From 2-12-FULL-35-15 sp036386835 (GTDB lineage Bacteria > Bacteroidota > Bacteroidia > 2-12-FULL-35-15), in assembly GCA_036386835.1 (NCBI GenBank), contig DASVUX010000011.1:310001-374000 (forward strand): 64,000 bases of DNA, read 5' to 3'. A model generated the notes under the pieces. The model worked only from the letters and a program-made list of their open reading frames with translations. It made no database searches and had not been told where the DNA came from. The position numbers and the translations under genes are program-made. Shown here piece after piece: positions 54,101-63,629 of the stretch (position 1 is the stretch's first letter; every line of letters begins with the position of its first letter).

Positions 54101-57100
54101 CACCCCTTTTATCTTAATTGGACTATCCCATACAGAATGGGTTGTTGTTTCGGTAATTTGGTTTAAGGGATTCTTAGTTTGTTTAACGAAACGGCCTTCA
54201 TCATCATAAGTGAATTGGGTGCCTCTCGAGGCCATTCCCGGAGTTTGTACCGTTGATGTGAGTACATTTCCATAAATGTCATACGTATATGTGCTTGTTA
54301 GGCTTTTGGGTTGGCCAGCGAATTCTACACTTTGTAATATTCTTCCCAAACCATCAAAAACATTATTAGTTCCCTTTGTAATTGGAACTTCACCAACTCT
54401 AGAATGTGTCATTACTATTTGTGTGGGACTGGAGGGCAACCAAGTTCCAAAATGCCCATAGGTAGTATTTATGGTTTTACTTTCAAGAAGTGTTGCAAGG
54501 AATAAGATTCCTTTATAGGTGTTTTCCTCCTGTTGCGTTATATTTCCAAATATATCATATGTAATTGCTACACTTTTCATAGCATCGGTGGCGAAGTTTA
54601 TATCAACAGAAGAGTTGGTTTGTACCAAATAGCGTTTACTACCCAGATGAACTGCCGTAGTTGTATGTTGGCTAGAAGCAATTACACTATTATCATCCAT
54701 TGCTATTTCTTCTTCATCCTGAGGCAGAATTAAGTAGGAGCTTAAATCAAATCGATTAGATTTTACTCGCTTTTTTAGCCCAAAAGGCCCCGGCCCTTCC
54801 GTTATGGAGGTTTTCATAAAGCCCAAGAAGCCTTTTCCTTGCCTATGGATCTTTGCACCCTCATAGAAATAGTATAAGTCATTAGTCCCGGGTGTTGAAA
54901 AATCATTAGTCCCATTATTGGTTGAAATTTTATTTACCACATACATAGAACCCATAAAATCCATAATTGGGAACACGGCATTCGCCTGAGGGGAATAAGG
55001 GGTTTCACTTCCCGTAACATTAATATTTTTATAATTAAAATATGTTCTCTGATTTAGTCCATTGGCAACACCGTCTAGTAGTTGTCTGTTCGGTGATAGC
55101 TGAAAGTCGTAAATTGAATTATGTGCAGGTTGAAGGATATTGCTTGTATTCCTTACTCGAGATAGGAAAAGTTCGAGGCCACCATCTCCATTAAAATCTC
55201 CAAAGTTAAAGCGAGTATCGTTACCCACTAAGGAAGTTGAACCAAGAACATAGTCTTTTTCAAAGAAATCAATTCCTGTTGATACAAAAACTCGAAGATC
55301 TTGAGCAACATAAGCAAATGAAGCAGGTACCGATGATTTAAATTCAATTATATCTGTTTTGCCGTCACTATTAACGTCAACGGCTAAGTGCGCACTGTTG
55401 GAACTAGTTTGAGTGAATTGATTCGTTGTGGATGGAAGTGAGAACCCTAAGTGAGTAATTTCCTTATTAAAAAATAGATACCCGCCACTTAATCCATAAT
55501 TACCTCCTCCGTACGCAATATAATAGGTAAAATCAGTGCCGGAACTTACCCCATACATTATGTCGGCATTGCCATCCCCATTAAAGTCACCCATACATTT
55601 GAAGTCTGGCTCAGAAACATATAAATCAGTTGATATGGGAAGTTTAGGCTCTGGTACTAAGGTAGCTTGAGTTAATGCCGAAGATGCAGAAATTTGTAAG
55701 TTATAAAACTCTCTGCTTCTGTTTTCTGCTCCTAAGAGCTCTGTTCTTCCATCATTGTTGAGGTCGACCGGATAGATATTTTTAAAAGAAATGTATTGAC
55801 TTGTTGATGAATATGAGAAATAATCACTGGAAGCTACGCTCGCAAAATTACCATTCAAAAAGACCCGAACATTGGCACTTTGATAATATTTAGTAGTGAC
55901 AGGAACGTTGGTTACAGGTAAGTATCTTGTGGTGGAACTACTAGTGCCATATAAATGTGCAATCATTATATCTGATTTGCTGTCACCATCAAAGTCGCCC
56001 ACCCGCATGACCGTTTCATCAGAGCCAGTATAAACGAATTGTGTTAAGAGTTGGGGTAAAGCAAATTGTATTGCTCCCCCGCAGGAAGTTGTGGTATTTA
56101 TAATTGCATAACAACTCACAGTGGCACCAGATTTTGTTAAGAAACATAAATCTTCAAATCCATCACCGTTAAAATCACTACTTACCATCGAATGTCCTGT
56201 AGCCGATTTATTATAGGGATAAAAATCGGAGGCTTGTACTTGCTGACCAGTGGGAAGGGTAAAGGGTGCAGTAATAGGATGGAAATTTGCAAAATGGTCA
56301 TTTTGATAAGCTATAATCGATCCTGGTGAATAGTAACCAGTCCCTGGGCTGCTACCTCCAACCGCACTAATTTCAATAAAATCATTAGTTCCATCTGAAT
56401 TGAAGTCTGAGGTAATATATTCTGAGTTAAGGGGATGCGAAAAGAAATTAGGAGTCTGTGTAGACCCGAAAGGTAATGCGAGATTTACATATTTGAATAT
56501 GGTAGAATTATAATGATCAGTTGAGTTCCCCTTTTCTATAATTTCCTTTAAATGCGAAAATAGAAAATTGGTCTGGGCGGAGCCAGAACCACTATTCGCA
56601 TATTTAAATTCGTAATCTCTATATATTTGGTTTTTGGTCAATACCTTGATACGTTTAATCAAGAGATTATCATAGATTTTTTGCCCACATTGATATAGCG
56701 CATTAGAATCAGCACGAAGAGCATATTCAAATTGGATAACATTGTATGGTTCTAATGAGGAATTTTCATTTCCTGTGTAAAGGATTTTATCAATGGCTAT
56801 ATTGTCATTTATTTTCTTGTATTTATATTCTATATAATTGCCATTCTTATCGTATACTTTATTAAGGAACCACATTAACGTTTTCCCGTCTGGGGTAGAA
56901 ATTTTTGCATATGGATTGGATCCATATTCCATTACTAAGCCATTCTTGGTTTCAACGGTAAATCGTTCAGGCCCGTAAGGACTTATTCCAAAGGATGTAA
57001 TTTTTGAAAAACTCTCTATTTCAGTACTATAAATAGCGTTGTTGGCTCCATATGTGCCAGAAGTGCAAATCAATCTACTGCCGTCTAAAGAAAAGCGATC

Positions 57101-57625
57101 ACTAGGGCTATATGTGATTGGGCTATTCGAGTTATCGTGATAAAGAGATTGTCGCATTCTACTTATAACTGAAAGGCCACCAATAGTCCAACCCATACCT
57201 AAAATACCATTCGGATTTCTACTATTATAATTAAGCGAAACAGAAGGTTCTACTCCACCTGTTCCCTTAGGAATGCTAATAGGAACATTATAATTTGAGG
57301 AACCGTCCCCGCCCACACTTGCTGACCCGGGTGTGGTGCCTACGACCAAAGTTTGATTAAGTACCCTGGTAGAAAACAAGCTTGTGTTGTAATATGCTTC
57401 ATAAAATGCAACATCATCTATTGCTATATCATTGGGGTCTATAAAGAGATGTAAGCTATTAGAACCTGCAGCGCTATAATGATAACCATTTTGAACATCA
57501 ATGCGTTGCTTTGCTTTATACTCTTTTGTTCCTGTTTCTGGAGCATTAAGTGTTATTATATTTTGAGAAAAAACATAATTAGAAACTGAAACTATATAAA
57601 CAATTAGAAAAATAACGTGTTTCAT
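51098..57625 (-). CDS. SpvB / FG-GAP / RHS polymorphic toxin, type 23-like C-terminus
   Basis: The 2175-residue product has a Sec signal (1-20); an SpvB domain (GSSNYNVPISIPKGTGGVEP and GILGMGWTIGG, about 110-350); FG-GAP/VCBS repeats of the DFNGDGFEDL kind (about 400-900); many YD/RHS repeats (about 1050-1750); the RHS core (YRGFTGHEHLNEFALINMNGRCYDPLIARMLSPD, in part, near 1790-1825); and DPSGYWW, after which a 320-residue variable tail begins. That is the plan of fused TcB-TcC toxins: a shell that encloses its C-terminal toxin. The last 110 residues (YRLGAVYIGYKNYQIGVSHEGIRNFVQNRAIH) look like polymorphic toxin type 23. The tail's start has Gly/Ala membrane-like helices. Third gene of a five-gene operon. 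Confidence 0.88.
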   Translation of the reverse strand: MKHVIFLIVYIVSVSNYVFSQNIITLNAPETGTKEYKAKQRIDVQNGYHYSAAGSNSLHLFIDPNDIAIDDVAFYEAYYNTSLFSTRVLNQTLVVGTTPGSASVGGDGSSNYNVPISIPKGTGGVEPSVSLNYNSRNPNGILGMGWTIGGLSVISRMRQSLYHDNSNSPITYSPSDRFSLDGSRLICTSGTYGANNAIYSTEIESFSKITSFGISPYGPERFTVETKNGLVMEYGSNPYAKISTPDGKTLMWFLNKVYDKNGNYIEYKYKKINDNIAIDKILYTGNENSSLEPYNVIQFEYALRADSNALYQCGQKIYDNLLIKRIKVLTKNQIYRDYEFKYANSGSGSAQTNFLFSHLKEIIEKGNSTDHYNSTIFKYVNLALPFGSTQTPNFFSHPLNSEYITSDFNSDGTNDFIEISAVGGSSPGTGYYSPGSIIAYQNDHFANFHPITAPFTLPTGQQVQASDFYPYNKSATGHSMVSSDFNGDGFEDLCFLTKSGATVSCYAIINTTTSCGGAIQFALPQLLTQFVYTGSDETVMRVGDFDGDSKSDIMIAHLYGTSSSTTRYLPVTNVPVTTKYYQSANVRVFLNGNFASVASSDYFSYSSTSQYISFKNIYPVDLNNDGRTELLGAENRSREFYNLQISASSALTQATLVPEPKLPISTDLYVSEPDFKCMGDFNGDGNADIMYGVSSGTDFTYYIAYGGGNYGLSGGYLFFNKEITHLGFSLPSTTNQFTQTSSNSAHLAVDVNSDGKTDIIEFKSSVPASFAYVAQDLRVFVSTGIDFFEKDYVLGSTSLVGNDTRFNFGDFNGDGGLELFLSRVRNTSNILQPAHNSIYDFQLSPNRQLLDGVANGLNQRTYFNYKNINVTGSETPYSPQANAVFPIMDFMGSMYVVNKISTNNGTNDFSTPGTNDLYYFYEGAKIHRQGKGFLGFMKTSITEGPGPFGLKKRVKSNRFDLSSYLILPQDEEEIAMDDNSVIASSQHTTTAVHLGSKRYLVQTNSSVDINFATDAMKSVAITYDIFGNITQQEENTYKGILFLATLLESKTINTTYGHFGTWLPSSPTQIVMTHSRVGEVPITKGTNNVFDGLGRILQSVEFAGQPKSLTSTYTYDIYGNVLTSTVQTPGMASRGTQFTYDDEGRFVKQTKNPLNQITETTTHSVWDSPIKIKGVDGLETTYEYNSLGRLIKTISADGIAAESIVDWALTGGVPNSTFYTWLKHPTQPDKKVWYTYGGIPVKTSVEDFNQNIITKTKYFPNGVVAQTEGPSNGLLPGITTLIEYDKYKRITKKSNSIGNTLYNYSVLNGETTTTITLPSGESKSQTFDASGKLVKVSDNAGDILYNYTSDGNTKSINTLGITTSTMEYDNMGQQSKLTDLNAGITLYDYNGFGELISQTNANSATYNMQYDQMGRVVQRSGPDGTTTYSYVTTGNGKNAIKKIIAANGTTQEFTYDPLGRTKSFTESISGQAFTTSYNYNSNNNLSEVTYPSGFKILKEYDSNSILTKIKDASTSQIIYELQGINEYQQVTNFIYGNGINTQRTFDAYGNLNHIIAETGAGILIQDYEIDPNLQTGNINLRRDNIRNLTENFTYDNLNRLTSTHVIGQPYIDINYSPNGNITSKSDVGTYTYDATKTNAVVNVSHPDPNLGFFTQTSSYTPFNKLEQIIDGDYELNLIYGADYERVKTELKYQGTLVYTRYYTSGYEKTVTSSSTQELHYINCGGGLGAIYVIENGNAHTYYIHKDHLGSITEITDDAGNVIAEQNFDAWGNPRNPANWSYSSSVANPDWVYRGFTGHEHLNEFALINMNGRCYDPLIARMLSPDNYVQEPENSQSFNRYSYVVNNPVRYTDPSGYWWGYDDLAVAAAGFVIGYASYCIKNNDVSTRGIWAGVVGAGMAWLGYNTMGGGAAVGAYVASMIGNAAVSIIAPPVTIASYNNYTVSASMGAFSPAGFSPSIDASIQYTGQLDNGYYVSVGADISASTGKFSEVTKLPGQSIKAVAQVEVGKDDFGIIVRSTNFAESSETSQRIGGVGFRAGEFSLVTENDMFKGTGDGQDRYRTASLQVSYKEYSAGLKLITGNPNSNKNHYRYIIGSNEPTNDLSCKDTYCEGNPYRLGAVYIGYKNYQIGVSHEGIRNFVQNRAIHTHVSNSPWFEYINYSPSLYYYDKATPHSPW

Positions 57626-57639
57626 ACTGATATATTAAA

Positions 57640-58206
57640 TTATTTCTTAATTATTCTCGCAATTTTTATTTCCTTTTTGTACAAAAACTTCAAAGTATAC
57701 ACTCCAGCCGGGTAGGTAGACATATCTAAAGTTACAGGCATTTGAATATTAATATACTGGTGCAGGAGTTTACCTTTATTGTCGAACATTCCCATATTCA
57801 CAGTGACTCCCTCAGAGTTGCTGTGATGATCCATTATTGTGACTAAACCATTTGCAGGGTTTGGAAAGGAAGTTAAATCTTCGTTTCCTTCCTCTTTGGC
57901 AGTATTTAAATCTGAAAAATTGTATACAGAGGCTAAAGAGTCCAACTTCGGAAGCTCCACACTAAACGAGGTAGGAACAAAAAAAGCTCCGATTGTTAAG
58001 GATTGTTTAGGCCCAAACCTCTGAGTATTAATTGTAATTCGATTATTCTCGCCTAGTAGATTTACATTCCTTCTTATTCTATTTCCGGCATCGTCATAGG
58101 TGAATAGGACTGCCGAAGAATCTATATAGGATTGTGCTTGTATATCCTGGAAATTTAAGTTTAATAGCAAAAGGGGAATGCCGGAAACTATAAATGAATA
58201 TTTCAT
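57640..58206 (-). CDS. Short T9SS-sorted protein with one YD motif
   Basis: The 188-residue product has a signal peptide (1-24), then FTYDDAGNRIRRN, a single YD-repeat-like unit, a short variable segment, and a type A sorting domain (TSFPNPANGLVTI... PAGVYTLKFLYKKEIKIARIIKK, about 112-188). It is probably displayed on or released from the cell surface by T9SS. It lies 14 nt before the RHS toxin gene and 11 nt after the fibre protein gene, so it may help to present or anchor the toxin, using its YD unit to contact the RHS shell (inference). Confidence 0.75.
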   Translation of the reverse strand: MKYSFIVSGIPLLLLNLNFQDIQAQSYIDSSAVLFTYDDAGNRIRRNVNLLGENNRITINTQRFGPKQSLTIGAFFVPTSFSVELPKLDSLASVYNFSDLNTAKEEGNEDLTSFPNPANGLVTIMDHHSNSEGVTVNMGMFDNKGKLLHQYINIQMPVTLDMSTYPAGVYTLKFLYKKEIKIARIIKK

Positions 58207-58217
58207 CTGTTTGATGT

Positions 58218-60542
58218 TTAATTAGTCTTCTCTAATTTCAAAAGTCTTGTGTTTTGCTCTTCCAACATCTTATTTTGTTCTTCTACCTTCTTATTCTGTT
58301 CTATAATATAAAGGGTTAGTTCTTCTATTTTTTGAAGAAGCTTGGTTTGAAGATCACCTATCAGAACACCGTTGTTGTTTTTTACATCCTGTGAGGAAGG
58401 GATATTAGGAAGATGCTTATTCGACTTCAAAAATTGCTCGAGCTCTGATAAATGCATTAGTGAATAATCCTTTTCAAAAACATAATCGGGCCATATAGTC
58501 GAGTTTATCTCAATTTTTAATTCTTTCGCTCCGATGATCCCGTTCACTGCCAATTTGTAACTGTTCGAATTTACGTCTTCCGGTATTCCAATTCCAACAT
58601 TTCCATTTGCTGACCATGTTAAAGCAATGTTTTTTGTGCCTCCGGTGATGGTTTGATCAGTTCCTAATGCACCACCATTCCAACCAAACAAAACGGGACC
58701 ATCAACCGTCTTATTAGCATATTTACCTGTTGTTGTAAATATGTTATAATAACCTAAGCCATGACTATTATCATGCTTAAGATATATTATATGGTTGTTG
58801 ATTCTCATATTCCCAGCAACTTCAAGTTTTTCTGATGGAGTATCCGTCCCAATACCAACTCGGCCTAATAGAGGCGATGCCATTATAACATCTCCTCCAT
58901 TAGTCCCTGTATTTATGAATGTGCTGTTGCCGCAAAAGTAATTTAGCAATAATCTACCTGGTCCGGTGTTTCCCGCTATACTTGCATCAATTGAACTTCC
59001 GCCAGTCCATGCCTGAAAATTTAGTAATCCGCTCCCGGTAGTAATATTGTGAGTTATAGGATCTTCATCAAAAACTTGAATAATGCCCCCAAACATGTTG
59101 GCAGAAGGGGACGGCTGAGCTGCACATGGGGCGGTCCGATCCAATGTAACGCTAGCTGATCCAAAGCTAAAAGTTTTCATGCCATTATTGTTGCTAAAGA
59201 ATACACCGTTTGTATTGTCAAATTTAAGCCCTTGCCTAGCTATTACACTGCCTGCAATATCTGCGCTACCATTTACTTCTAATTTACTTAGAGGATTATT
59301 TGTCCCAACACCTACATTTCCGTTTTCCATAATGCGTAATTGCTCGATATTGTTTGTTTTTAGAACTAATGGAGCACTATTCGTACTTCCTAAGAAGTTT
59401 GAAGAGGTTAAAATATTACCATTTTTATCCCATCCGTTAGCTGGCGGCTCAGATAGGCTAAATTTATCACCTATTTTACAGCTATTAGCATCGGTAATGA
59501 TTACATAATAACCACCAGGACCAATATTGGTTAAATTTGGAGCCGTTGAGCCGTTGATGCTGCCGCTACCTTCCCACAAATACGTATAAGGTGTAGTTCC
59601 GCCACTTACAATCGTTGTAATGGATCCATTGAAACATGCACTACAACTAATATTATAACCATTACTATAGGAAGAAACGGTAGCATGTAGTTCTAACTTG
59701 TTAGGTTGGGTCAGCGTTATTTGCCCTTCCACAATTCCTTTATTTGCATCAATTATTTGGACCTTGTATAATCCTGCCGGAAGATTTGCCGGATCTTCTT
59801 CGAATGACCCATTGCTCCATCTATATGTATATGGAGGCATTCCACCAGATACGGTTAAGTTTATTTGACCATCTCTTGAATCTGCACAAGACAAATTGAA
59901 TCCTCCGTAACTCGTGGCTGTCAGACCTGTAATTGCAAGAGGGGTTGGTTCTAAAAGGGTAATACTTTTTGAGAAGGTACAACCATTTTGATCCGTTATA
60001 GTGAGAGAATAAGCGCCAGCAATTAATTTATCGATTGTTGCCTTTTTTGAATTCGTGTTCCAAAGGTAGCTGTATGGCGGAGCTCCGCCTTTAACTTCAG
60101 CAGTAATAGATCCATCATTACCCCCCATTTTTGAAATATTGTATCCACCTACATAAACAGAAGGTGAAAAGAAAATATCCATTGCATCAGGTTCATATAA
60201 TGTAACAGATTTAGATGAAACATTATTTAGCGCATCAGTAACAGTTAAAGTGTACACGCCCGCACCAATATTCAAAAGATCTTGTGAGACTGCACCATTA
60301 TTCCAGCTATAGGTATAGGGAGCAACACCACCTACAATGGTTGCGTCAATACTGCCATTTGTATTGCCGTTACAGGAAATATTATACCCACCCTTATAGG
60401 CCTTTACATTAAATGTTATGTCTTGCGCTGAAGCACTGAGGCTCAGGATTAGGAAAAAAAATAAACAGCCTAGTTTAGATTTAGACTTAAAGTCGCTGGT
60501 TAAATCGGTTGGCCTTTCGCCTTGGAAAAACATGTTTTTCAT
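58218..60542 (-). CDS. SprB-repeat protein with tail-fibre-like C-terminus
   Basis: The 774-residue product has a late signal sequence (about 24-40; GCLFFFLILSLSASAQ), so the true start may be later than 60542. Four SprB-like repeats follow (about 45-370), each with a GGYNISC(N)-type start and the SGGxxPYTYxW core. A middle section codes RIMENGNVGVGTNNPLSKLEVNG, the beta-helical fibre repeat seen in phage-tail-like proteins, recurring as GRVGIGTDTPSEKLEVAGN. The end is YSLMHLSELEQFLKSNKHLPNIPSS plus a coiled coil of EEQNK units (about 735-774), as in trimeric fibres. First gene of the toxin operon; a surface fibre is likely. Confidence 0.8.
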   Translation of the reverse strand: MKNMFFQGERPTDLTSDFKSKSKLGCLFFFLILSLSASAQDITFNVKAYKGGYNISCNGNTNGSIDATIVGGVAPYTYSWNNGAVSQDLLNIGAGVYTLTVTDALNNVSSKSVTLYEPDAMDIFFSPSVYVGGYNISKMGGNDGSITAEVKGGAPPYSYLWNTNSKKATIDKLIAGAYSLTITDQNGCTFSKSITLLEPTPLAITGLTATSYGGFNLSCADSRDGQINLTVSGGMPPYTYRWSNGSFEEDPANLPAGLYKVQIIDANKGIVEGQITLTQPNKLELHATVSSYSNGYNISCSACFNGSITTIVSGGTTPYTYLWEGSGSINGSTAPNLTNIGPGGYYVIITDANSCKIGDKFSLSEPPANGWDKNGNILTSSNFLGSTNSAPLVLKTNNIEQLRIMENGNVGVGTNNPLSKLEVNGSADIAGSVIARQGLKFDNTNGVFFSNNNGMKTFSFGSASVTLDRTAPCAAQPSPSANMFGGIIQVFDEDPITHNITTGSGLLNFQAWTGGSSIDASIAGNTGPGRLLLNYFCGNSTFINTGTNGGDVIMASPLLGRVGIGTDTPSEKLEVAGNMRINNHIIYLKHDNSHGLGYYNIFTTTGKYANKTVDGPVLFGWNGGALGTDQTITGGTKNIALTWSANGNVGIGIPEDVNSNSYKLAVNGIIGAKELKIEINSTIWPDYVFEKDYSLMHLSELEQFLKSNKHLPNIPSSQDVKNNNGVLIGDLQTKLLQKIEELTLYIIEQNKKVEEQNKMLEEQNTRLLKLEKTN

Positions 60543-60703
60543 TGGAAGAGTTTAATTATAAAGTGTAAAAATCAATCAATCTCCTTAGCCACATTGTAAA
60601 GTGTAGATAAGGTAGCTTGAATAAAAGCTTCAAACAGGTTAAAAGTAGTTATCTGTGACCTAATGGGAGTAGCAATACGACAACAGATGGTAATGTTCTG
60701 TGG

Positions 60704-60733
60704 CAAATGTATTCTAACATTTTATAAAAACAA
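60704..60733 (-). promoter_or_regulatory. Promoter of the five-gene toxin operon
   Basis: On the minus strand TTTG (60734-60731), 19 nt, then TACATTTG (60711-60704), a full match to TAnnTTTG. Transcription would begin near 60697, giving a leader of about 155 nt before the fibre gene. Confidence 0.65.
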
Positions 60734-60974
60734 ATTCTGAATCTACTTATTTATGAATAAAGGTCTGTTTTCATCAATGTGCAAGGCATCCGTGGATAGT
60801 TTAATACGATCGAAAAACAACCTTTAAGATGAATTAAGGCTCATTTTTATTGAAATATCGTTTCCTTAAAATAAACTCTTCTACACTTACTCATCAGACT
60901 TTAAAATTTTAGAGCATTTCGAAAATAGAGAACACTATTCAGATTAGACAGGGTAAGTTTGTCAGGATTGTCAG

Positions 60975-61009
60975 GAAAAAAAGAGAGAGTCTTAAAAAAG
61001 ACTCCCTCT
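60975..61009 (-). terminator. Intrinsic terminator on the minus strand
   Basis: A stem of 12 bp per arm (AGAGGGAGTCTT with AAGACTCTCTCT, one mismatch) and a short T loop, followed on the minus strand by seven or more T residues. It ends the transcript of the truncated gene at 61031. Confidence 0.85.
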
Positions 61010-61030
61010 AGCTCACGGCATTGTAAGATG

Positions 61031-61183
61031 TTATTTAATTTTGTAGCCTAACTGTTTCCTCGCAATAGAGATCACCTGCTGGATTCTCTCAACTGTCCAC
61101 TGGTTCGAAACAGCGATACTGCAATCCCGAATTTTCATTTCTTCTTCAGGCTTGATGAAGAATCGCTGGCGCTCCTTGCTCAT
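61031..61183 (-). pseudogene. C-terminal remnant of an unknown gene
   Basis: A minus-strand frame codes ...VKPIKEAKEMSKERQRFFIKPEEEMKIRDCSIAVSNQW... ending GYKIK and a stop at 61031. The frame is coding-like upstream of the first Met to about 61205 and then breaks where the methyltransferase remnant begins on the other strand. The protein family is not recognised. Its own terminator (60975-61009) remains, so this is the intact 3' end of a lost gene. Coordinates given are for the part from the first Met. Confidence 0.5.
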
Positions 61184-61209
61184 TTCCTTAGCTTCCTTGA
61201 TAGGCTTAA

Positions 61210-61896
61210 CTGTTTCTGCTAATAGCTACTTCGCCATGCCAAGGATTTTCTATTGCAGGTAGGAAAGACCCTTTTGATTTCAAGAATGCCTTATTTCTAA
61301 AGAGCCAAGAGCTTATTGCTAGGACCAAACCTAAATTTTTCTTAATGGAAAATGTTCCAGGTATGGCAATGGCCTTCAACGCTCCAATATTCAATGAGGT
61401 AGTAAGGCGCTTTAATGAAGATTTGGGTGACTACAACATTGAATGCAGGAAGTTGAATGCTTTGTTTTATGGCGCAAATCAGGCAAGGGAACGTTTGATT
61501 TACATTGGCGTGAGAAGGGATATAAATATATCACCACCTTTTCCTGAGCCGGATCTTGAAGGCGCCAGCAATCGTAGAATTCGCAATATCCTTCCGACAA
61601 TTGACGGCATCTATTCAGGCCAGGCTGACAAAAGTGTAAGACTGCCGGATGCCTTTATCAATACTGTAACAGCAGGCGAGTGTTTTCAAATTATGGATGG
61701 TGGAGCGCTTCGAAATCCAACGGTGGATGAACTAAAAGTCATAGACGGACTCCCGGAATGGTTTTCATTCGAGGGACTTTCTCATGGGGATATTCACACA
61801 ATCATCGGTAATGCTGTACCCGCTCAGTTTATGCAAACTTTGGTAGAATGCATAAAAAATGCTTATCAAGGAAGTTTAGCAACAAGGGTTGCTTAG
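61210..61896 (+). pseudogene. C5 cytosine DNA methyltransferase, N-terminally truncated
   Basis: In one open frame from just after a TAA at 61207-61209, the sequence codes TSPCQGFSIAGRKDPFD (motif IV with the catalytic Cys at 61237-61239), KPKFFLMENVPGM (motif VI, from 61345), NQARERLIYIGVRRD (motif VIII) and HTIIGNAVPAQF (motif X). The motif I-III region that binds S-adenosylmethionine is absent, so the enzyme should be dead. The usual ATG call at 61345 would also miss the catalytic Cys. The break abuts the remnant at 61031. No restriction partner is visible nearby. Confidence 0.8.
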
Positions 61897-61946
61897 CAAC
61901 AATTCTTCTGAATAATTTTTCTTCACTCCAAATCTATTACACTCGT

Positions 61947-62198
61947 ATGAACCAAGAACTAGAAATTCGAAAAATTCAACACCATTTAGAAGCAATCGAA
62001 TTGCTTTTAAATGGTGTTTTGAAGGAGTTAAGTGGATTTGACAGGAATTCGATTGGAGATGATTGGGTTGATCAGAAAACGATAATGAAACTTACAGGCC
62101 TGGGAAAAACCAAGTTGTACGAATTGCGCAGAGATAACATGATCACATACTCGTGCATTGGTTCAAAAGGTGTTTTTTACAGGCTGAGCGACTTTTAA
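61947..62198 (+). CDS. Excisionase-like helix-turn-helix protein
   Basis: I choose the ATG at 61947 (MNQELEIRKIQHHLEAIELLLNGV), as the longer frame from 61848 overlaps the methyltransferase remnant. The 83-residue product has an N-terminal coiled helix and a MerR/Xis-type HTH: DDWVDQKTIMKLTGLGKTKLYELRRDNMITYSCIGSKGVFYRLSDF (in part), where TGLGKTKLYELRR is the recognition unit and the last strand forms the wing. Such proteins control integrase direction or act as small regulators in Bacteroidota elements. It lies 34 nt before the integrase remnant. Confidence 0.75.
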   Translation: MNQELEIRKIQHHLEAIELLLNGVLKELSGFDRNSIGDDWVDQKTIMKLTGLGKTKLYELRRDNMITYSCIGSKGVFYRLSDF

Positions 62199-62232
62199 AA
62201 ATTATTAGATAAAAACGAAAAAAAGAGATAAT

Positions 62233-63519
62233 ATGAAAGCATCTACAAGTCTATTGCCCACGCTGCCGTATACTGTAAAGTTCTTTCTTATGAAGACAAG
62301 AAACATTAATGACAAGGAACTTTCACTTTATTGTAGAATTTTTATTGCACCGTACTAAATCTGATTTTAGTCTTAAGATGGATGTTGATCCGCAAGATTG
62401 GGATTCCGAAGCCGGAAGGTTCAAAGGGACAAATAGCAACTTCCATTATTTGAACTTTAAACTATCGGAGGTAGAGGGCAAACTTCAGGAAATCTACTAT
62501 TCGTTAGAAAGGCAAAAATTAACAATCGTTGCCTCAATGCTGAAGGATGTTTACCAAGGGAAAAAGCTCGATTCTTGCGACTACAGTTTACTATCCTTTC
62601 TAGACTATTTTATTTTAGAGGCAAAGGCTAAACCCCAAATCTATGGACACCCTACGATTAATCATTACAATGCCTTAAAGTCTCATTTGGAAAACTTCTT
62701 TAAGAGCATGCGGATTAAGGATGTGCCATTAGAAAGCTTCAACCGTAACATGCTAGACCGATTTGAAAACTGGCTGTTAAGTTGGCAACATCCTGTGTTG
62801 GAACGGGCAATGAACGAAAACACAAAGAACAACTATCTGAAGAAGCTCAAAAGTGTTATTAATAATGCAATCAGAAAAGAGCTGATAGTTAAGAATCCCT
62901 TTATTGGTTTCACTTTGAAAGAGGTAAAGGGAAAGAAGGTGTTTCTTTCTGAAGAAGAGTTGTCTTTATTGGCCAAGCACGATCTGGGGGGAAATGCATC
63001 CCTTATCAAGGTGAGAGACATTTTTATGTTTTCTGTCTATTCAGGACTAAGATGGTCAGACGCGGTCTCCTTAAGGAATGAACATATTTCAATTGGCGAA
63101 GATGGAAATCTATGGATCACTAAGGATCAAATCAAAACTCAGGAGGCTTTACATATTCCTCTGCTGAAACCTGCTGAAGAGATTTATAGAAAGTATGAAG
63201 GTCAGCAACAGATAACGGGATTCGTACTTCCTCGACCCTTTCAAGTCAGAAAACAAACTTGCATTTAAAAGTGATAGTTAGTTTAGTAGGGATACAGAAG
63301 AAAGGGACATATCATTCGGGACGCCACACGTTTGCAACTACAATTACCTTGGAAAAAGGAGTTGATATTAAAACAGTAAGCAAATGGCTAGGCCACGCCT
63401 CAATAAAGACTACCGAGATATATGCTCAAGTTACAAAGACTCAAATGTCCCATACAGCTCAGAAATTGAACGAGGGAATACGAAAGAGAGTTACTTCGCT
63501 AGGGGAAAAAGGCAAGTAG
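62233..63519 (+). pseudogene. Tyrosine recombinase (integrase) with two frameshifts
   Basis: Three frames must be joined to rebuild one integrase. Frame 1 (62233-62358) codes the start (MKTRNINDKELSLYCRIFIA); frame 2 (62309-63268) codes the arm-binding end, the SAM-like core-binding domain and the first catalytic Arg (SGLRWSDAVSL); frame 3 (63259-63519) codes HSGRHTFATT (His and Arg), WLGHASIKTTEIYAQ (His and Tyr nucleophile). Breaks lie near 62345 and 63225-63262. All catalytic residues are present but split, so the enzyme is inactive unless the shifts are sequencing errors. It matches the phage-integrase family of Bacteroidota mobile elements. Confidence 0.85.
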
Positions 63520-63629
63520 TTAAGCCATTGAAACATTTACCCCTCCCACTGAAACACATATTGAAACATTCATGTCTCCAAATGGCGCCTGGCGTCTCCA
63601 TATGAAGGGTCTGAAACGGCCTCTAATGC

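Larger units (their letters stand above)
60543..61030. other. Non-coding leader and spacer (488 bp)
   Basis: It contains the promoter of the toxin operon (60704-60733), its long A+T-rich 5'-UTR of about 150 nt, and a minus-strand terminator (60975-61009) for the gene remnant at 61031. No coding frame stands out. Confidence 0.5.
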
